Below, piece by piece: positions 5,064 through 7,979 of a DNA stretch of 7,979 bases. Under the pieces are notes generated by a model, which saw nothing but the letters and a program-made list of their open reading frames with translations, made no database searches and was not told the DNA's origin. Position numbers and translations under genes: made by a program. Where the stretch lies: the NCBI GenBank assembly GCA_003229995.1, contig QIGJ01000389.1:1-7979 (forward strand), in the 5' to 3' direction. Source of the stretch: Gammaproteobacteria bacterium (lineage in GTDB: Bacteria > Pseudomonadota > Gammaproteobacteria > SZUA-152). The stretch's first letter is position 1; every line of letters begins with the position of its first letter.

Positions 5064-6587
5064 ATGAATCCTGATCACGATGCCTGTTACCGTGCGATTG
5101 TAGCCCGAGATGCCCGCTTTGACGGTCGTCTGTATATCGGCGTTCGCACCACTGGAATTTACTGTCGGCCGATCTGCCCTGCTCGTACACCCAAGCGCGA
5201 AAACGTCTCGTTTTATCCGACAGCCGCAGCAGCACAAGCAGCCGGGTTTCGGCCTTGCCTGCGTTGTCGACCGGAAAATTCGCCGGACCTGGCGGTATGG
5301 AACGGTACATCAAACACCGTCAAACGGGCACTCACATTGATTGGCGAAGGCGCAATGGATGGCGAAACCGTTGATCACCTCGCCGAGCAGCTTGGTGTCG
5401 GTGAACGTCATCTCAGGCGACTCTTCCAACAACATCTCGGCGCGTCACCCATTGCGATTGCCCAGACCCGGCGCATTCTTTTTGCCAAACAATTGATCAT
5501 GGAGACAAGAATGCCCATGACTGAAATTGCGCATGCCGCCGGTTTCGGCAGCATTCGTCGTTTCAATGCCGTTTTTCAGGCACTGTACAAACGACCACCC
5601 GGCGCATTACGTCGCACATACCGGGATGCGCACAGTGATGTATCGACAATTTCAGATATCGTGCTGCCAATGTCCTATGCCGCACCTTACAACTGGCCCA
5701 GCATGATTTCATTTCTGAAAACCCGTGCTATTCCCGGCGTTGAATGGGTAGACCGACAAAATCGATATCACCGTTCAATTGCGCTGGATGGTTATCAGGG
5801 CACCGTCCGTGTTGCCTTTGATGAAAATAAAAGATGTTTGCGCGCAACAATCCGTTTCCCGCGTGTTTCAAGCCTCGCCTTCATCATCAGCCGACTTCGC
5901 CGGGTGTTTGATCTCACGGCCGACCCCGTCGCCATTGATACTCATCTAGCCAATGACCCTCGACTCACATCACTGATTGCAGCACGACCCGGTTTGCGCG
6001 TACCCGGTGCGTGGGACGGATTCGAGCTTGGCATCCGTGCGATTCTCGGGCAACAAATCAGTGTCGGTGCCGCCACAACACTCTCCGGAAAACTGGTATC
6101 CCTGTACGGGGAGCCACTTGATGCGTCATTAAAAACAGAAGGTCTGAGCCATGTCTTTCCCTCCACGAAGCGCCTTGCTTCGGCCGATTTGCGCTCGCTC
6201 GGTATGCCCGGCACCCGTGCCCGGGCGTTATCGGCACTGAGCGAAGCCGTTCTGAAAAACCCGGATATGTTCAGTGCCAGTCAGACACCAGATGTCACAC
6301 GGGAACGCCTGAAAGCATTGCCCGGTATTGGTGACTGGACCAGTCAATACATTCTTATGCGCGCGCTTTGTGAACCAGATGCGTTTCCAGCCGCCGACAT
6401 TGGTTTGATGCGCGCAATGGCCACAACAAAAGGACAACGCCCGACACCCGCAAAACTTCTTGAGCGCGCCGAAATCTGGCGACCCTGGCGGGCTTACGCC
6501 GCACTGCATCTTTGGGCCTCCGAGAGCAACGCACCTCCTGTGTACAACAATGAAAAAATTACCGATGCCACAACACTCGTTACCTGA
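5064..6587 (+). CDS. Ada sensor - AraC regulator - AlkA glycosylase fusion
   Basis: The 507-residue fusion joins the adaptive-response sensor to a base-excision glycosylase. Residues 1-75 are the Ada zinc domain, with Cys34, Cys38, Cys65 and Cys68 (YCRPIC and PCLRC). Cys34 corresponds to E. coli Ada Cys38, the residue that takes a methyl group from DNA phosphotriesters. Residues 82-184 are an AraC-type domain with two helix-turn-helix units (about 103-123 and 152-173). Residues 195-320 resemble the AlkA N-terminal domain. From about 322 is the HhH-GPD glycosylase, with AILGQQIS, the hairpin LPGIGDW (419-425) and Asp445 (in AADIGLMRA) at the AlkA catalytic position, 20 residues after the tryptophan as in AlkA Asp238. 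It should excise 3-methyladenine and related bases, and once methylated activate its own operon. Unlike E. coli Ada it lacks an O6-methylguanine domain, which the overlapping ogt supplies. The same fusion next to ogt is known in Mycobacterium tuberculosis. The ribosome-binding site is weak. Confidence 0.93.
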   Translation: MNPDHDACYRAIVARDARFDGRLYIGVRTTGIYCRPICPARTPKRENVSFYPTAAAAQAAGFRPCLRCRPENSPDLAVWNGTSNTVKRALTLIGEGAMDGETVDHLAEQLGVGERHLRRLFQQHLGASPIAIAQTRRILFAKQLIMETRMPMTEIAHAAGFGSIRRFNAVFQALYKRPPGALRRTYRDAHSDVSTISDIVLPMSYAAPYNWPSMISFLKTRAIPGVEWVDRQNRYHRSIALDGYQGTVRVAFDENKRCLRATIRFPRVSSLAFIISRLRRVFDLTADPVAIDTHLANDPRLTSLIAARPGLRVPGAWDGFELGIRAILGQQISVGAATTLSGKLVSLYGEPLDASLKTEGLSHVFPSTKRLASADLRSLGMPGTRARALSALSEAVLKNPDMFSASQTPDVTRERLKALPGIGDWTSQYILMRALCEPDAFPAADIGLMRAMATTKGQRPTPAKLLERAEIWRPWRAYAALHLWASESNAPPVYNNEKITDATTLVT

Positions 6588-7104
6588 AATTCTGTTCCGT
6601 GACCCATTGGAAACGCCGATCGGCACAATGCTGATCATCACCGACAGACAGCAACGTATACGCGCCCTTGACTGGCTTGAATACGAAGAACGTATGCTCC
6701 GGCTCCTGCGACGTTATGCCCAAAAAAAAGTGTTTGAACTGCAAGAAGGCTTTTCATCGACTGCGATACACGAAGCACTGGATGCGTATTTCGCCGGAAA
6801 CTTTACCCCAGTGAACAACATTCCCATCCATATCGCTGGAACCGCTTTCCAACAGGCGGTCTGGCAAACACTCAGAAGCATCCCGGCCGGCACCACGCTC
6901 AGCTACGGTGCTCTGGCCAAAAAACTCGGGCGACCAAAAGCCGTTCGTGCCGTTGGCGCAGCCAACGGTGCCAACCCTGTTGGCATTATTATCCCCTGCC
7001 ATCGGGTAATCGGAATGGATGGATCAATGACAGGATACGGCGGCGGGCTTGAGCGTAAACGCTGGCTGCTTGCTCATGAAAATACCGGCATTAAACCTGA
7101 TTGA
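6550..7104 (+). CDS. ogt: Methylated-DNA--protein-cysteine methyltransferase (Ogt type)
   Basis: This is a suicide repair enzyme that transfers the alkyl group from O6-alkylguanine (and O4-alkylthymine) in DNA to its own cysteine. The product is 184 residues from ATG 6550. Its N-terminal domain resembles E. coli Ogt (TPIGTMLIITD, then ALDAYFAGN). The DNA-binding domain has FQQAVWQTLRSIPAGTTLSYG, the arginine-finger motif RAVGAANGANP and the active site IPCHRVIG with Cys150. The C-terminus MTGYGGGLERKRWLL is standard. The start lies inside the end of the Ada-AlkA gene (38-bp overlap) without a clear ribosome-binding site, so translation is probably coupled. ATG 6565 is an equally plausible start. 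The frame is open back to 6460, but that extension reads through the other gene and has no family counterpart. Confidence 0.96.
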   Translation: MKKLPMPQHSLPEILFRDPLETPIGTMLIITDRQQRIRALDWLEYEERMLRLLRRYAQKKVFELQEGFSSTAIHEALDAYFAGNFTPVNNIPIHIAGTAFQQAVWQTLRSIPAGTTLSYGALAKKLGRPKAVRAVGAANGANPVGIIIPCHRVIGMDGSMTGYGGGLERKRWLLAHENTGIKPD

Positions 7105-7158
7105 CCTCTTTCATTTATTAAGCCCAAAAAAGTATTCACACACCATTAAGGAACTCTC

Positions 7159-7979
7159 ATGACAACATCGACAAAACATAAAGCAGACATTTTCCGTAAC
7201 CTGTGTACCCAAGGGCATCTACTTTTGCCTAACGCCTGGGACGCTGCAAGCGCACGTATTTTTGAAGCAGCAGGTTTTCCGGCCATTGGAACTACCAGCG
7301 CTGGTATTGCCTATAGCCGTGGTTTTCGTGATGCCCAGCAAATCAGCAGAGAAGAGATGGTTCACGAAATCGCCATTATTGCTCGTGCGGTGGACATACC
7401 CGTAACAGCAGACATCGAAGCGGGTTATGGCCCCGGCACTGACGATGTCGCCGAAACCGTGCGTGCAGTTATTGATGCGGGTGCAGTCGGCATCAACCTG
7501 GAAGACAACACCCACGGAGGAACCCACCCACTCTTTGACATCAGTACACAAGCAGAACGAATGATGGCGGCAAAGTCAGCAGGCGAACAGAGCGGGATTG
7601 CACTGACCATCAACGCACGTACGGACGTTTTCCTGCTTGAACTGGGTATCGATGAAAGCGAGCGAACCGCCATGGCTATCGAACGCGGCCATGCCTATCT
7701 TGCCGCCGGGGCAGATCTCGTCTTCGTTCCAGCGTTACTCCATACTCATATTGCGCAACAGCTGTCGAGCGCTTTTAACGGTCACTTGAACTTGATGGCC
7801 ATGCCCGGCGCACCTGCCGCAAGCGCACTGTTCAATGCAGGAGCCCAGCGCGTCAGCCTCGGCCCGAGCGCGATGCTGGCAAGCTTAGGCGCAGTGCAAA
7901 ACATTGCACAAGAACTACAGCAAACCGGTACCTGGTCATCCATCGAAACAACCTTTTTCGGTTTTGCTGAAGCGGAAAC
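7159..7979 (+). CDS. Isocitrate lyase/PEP mutase superfamily enzyme (3' end outside window)
   Basis: The visible 273 residues, from ATG 7159 with ribosome-binding site AAGGAA (7148-7153), are most of a protein of a family usually about 250-290 long. The fold is a phosphoenolpyruvate/pyruvate-domain barrel. Family motifs include LLLPNAWDAASARIFEAAGF, GTTSAGIAYSRGFRDA (Gly44-Ala59, with Asp58), ADIEAGYG (Asp85, Glu87), GINLEDN (Glu115, Asp116) and INARTDVFL (Arg154). Asp58, Asp85 and Glu115 line up with the metal and substrate residues of PrpB and PEP mutase; position 87 is Glu where those enzymes have Asp. The KRCGH loop with the catalytic cysteine of isocitrate and methylisocitrate lyases is absent (the stretch after Glu115 is DNTHGGTHPLFD), so a classical lyase is unlikely. 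It may act on PEP, oxaloacetate or a similar 2-oxoacid, but the substrate is unknown. It follows ogt by 54 bp with no terminator between, so it is likely in the same operon. Confidence 0.88.
   Translation, partial: MTTSTKHKADIFRNLCTQGHLLLPNAWDAASARIFEAAGFPAIGTTSAGIAYSRGFRDAQQISREEMVHEIAIIARAVDIPVTADIEAGYGPGTDDVAETVRAVIDAGAVGINLEDNTHGGTHPLFDISTQAERMMAAKSAGEQSGIALTINARTDVFLLELGIDESERTAMAIERGHAYLAAGADLVFVPALLHTHIAQQLSSAFNGHLNLMAMPGAPAASALFNAGAQRVSLGPSAMLASLGAVQNIAQELQQTGTWSSIETTFFGFAEAE

Noticed and set aside
4923..5313. Minus-strand open frames of 104 and 114 codons
   Set aside because: They overlap the conserved Ada zinc domain on the other strand, have no recognisable domain, and lack a ribosome-binding site.
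6460..6549. N-terminal extension of Ogt
   Set aside because: It reads out of frame through the glycosylase coding region, and family members start near the TPIG segment.
1..7979. Phage, insertion sequence, toxin-antitoxin, CRISPR or defence island
   Set aside because: I looked for transposase, integrase, nuclease and helicase motifs and for regularly spaced repeats on both strands and found none. The genes are housekeeping, envelope and DNA repair genes.

Overview
The window looks like a chromosomal segment of a gammaproteobacterium (or a close proteobacterial relative). The pointers are an AsmA-family protein, an RNase PH gene overlapping a RdgB-type pyrophosphatase gene, an rpmB-rpmG ribosomal protein pair, a YfaZ-family outer-membrane protein, and base composition that looks even throughout. 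I see no phage, plasmid, insertion sequence, CRISPR array, rRNA or tRNA. The genus cannot be fixed from the sequence alone.

Layout. At 1-1213 (minus) is the N-terminal part of a large AsmA-family protein that runs off the left edge. Divergent from it are two small plus-strand genes: a 131-residue inner-membrane protein with a four-cysteine zinc ribbon (1358-1753), and a possible 32-residue single-span membrane peptide (1763-1861) that seems undocumented. Convergent with these is the minus-strand pair rph-rdgB (RNase PH and dITP/XTP pyrophosphatase), whose ends overlap by 4 bp. A short divergent promoter region separates rph from rpmB-rpmG (ribosomal proteins bL28 and bL33), which end in a clear rho-independent terminator. 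The 372-bp gap after rpmG holds that terminator, an imperfect palindrome of about 135 bp and a possible promoter for a YfaZ-type outer-membrane beta-barrel gene (4181-4753). The next 310-bp gap contains a palindrome of a type that looks dispersed or REP-like.

The right third (5064-7979) is an alkylation-damage response cluster on the plus strand. It begins with a fusion of the Ada methyl-phosphotriester sensor, an AraC-type DNA-binding domain and an AlkA 3-methyladenine glycosylase. A separate O6-methylguanine-DNA methyltransferase (ogt) overlaps the fusion gene. After 54 bp comes an isocitrate lyase/PEP mutase superfamily enzyme that is truncated by the window edge. In E. coli, Ada carries both the sensor and an O6-methylguanine methyltransferase, with AlkA separate; here sensor and glycosylase are fused and the methyltransferase stands alone. 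The Ada part probably senses methylated phosphotriesters and activates its own operon, AlkA excises alkylated bases, and Ogt repairs O6-alkylguanine. The role of the PEP mutase-like enzyme is unknown, and it is the most interesting functional question in the window.

Most of the window is ordinary housekeeping. The observations most worth a second look are the co-location of the PEP mutase-like enzyme with the adaptive-response genes, the 32-residue membrane peptide, and the two palindromic intergenic elements.
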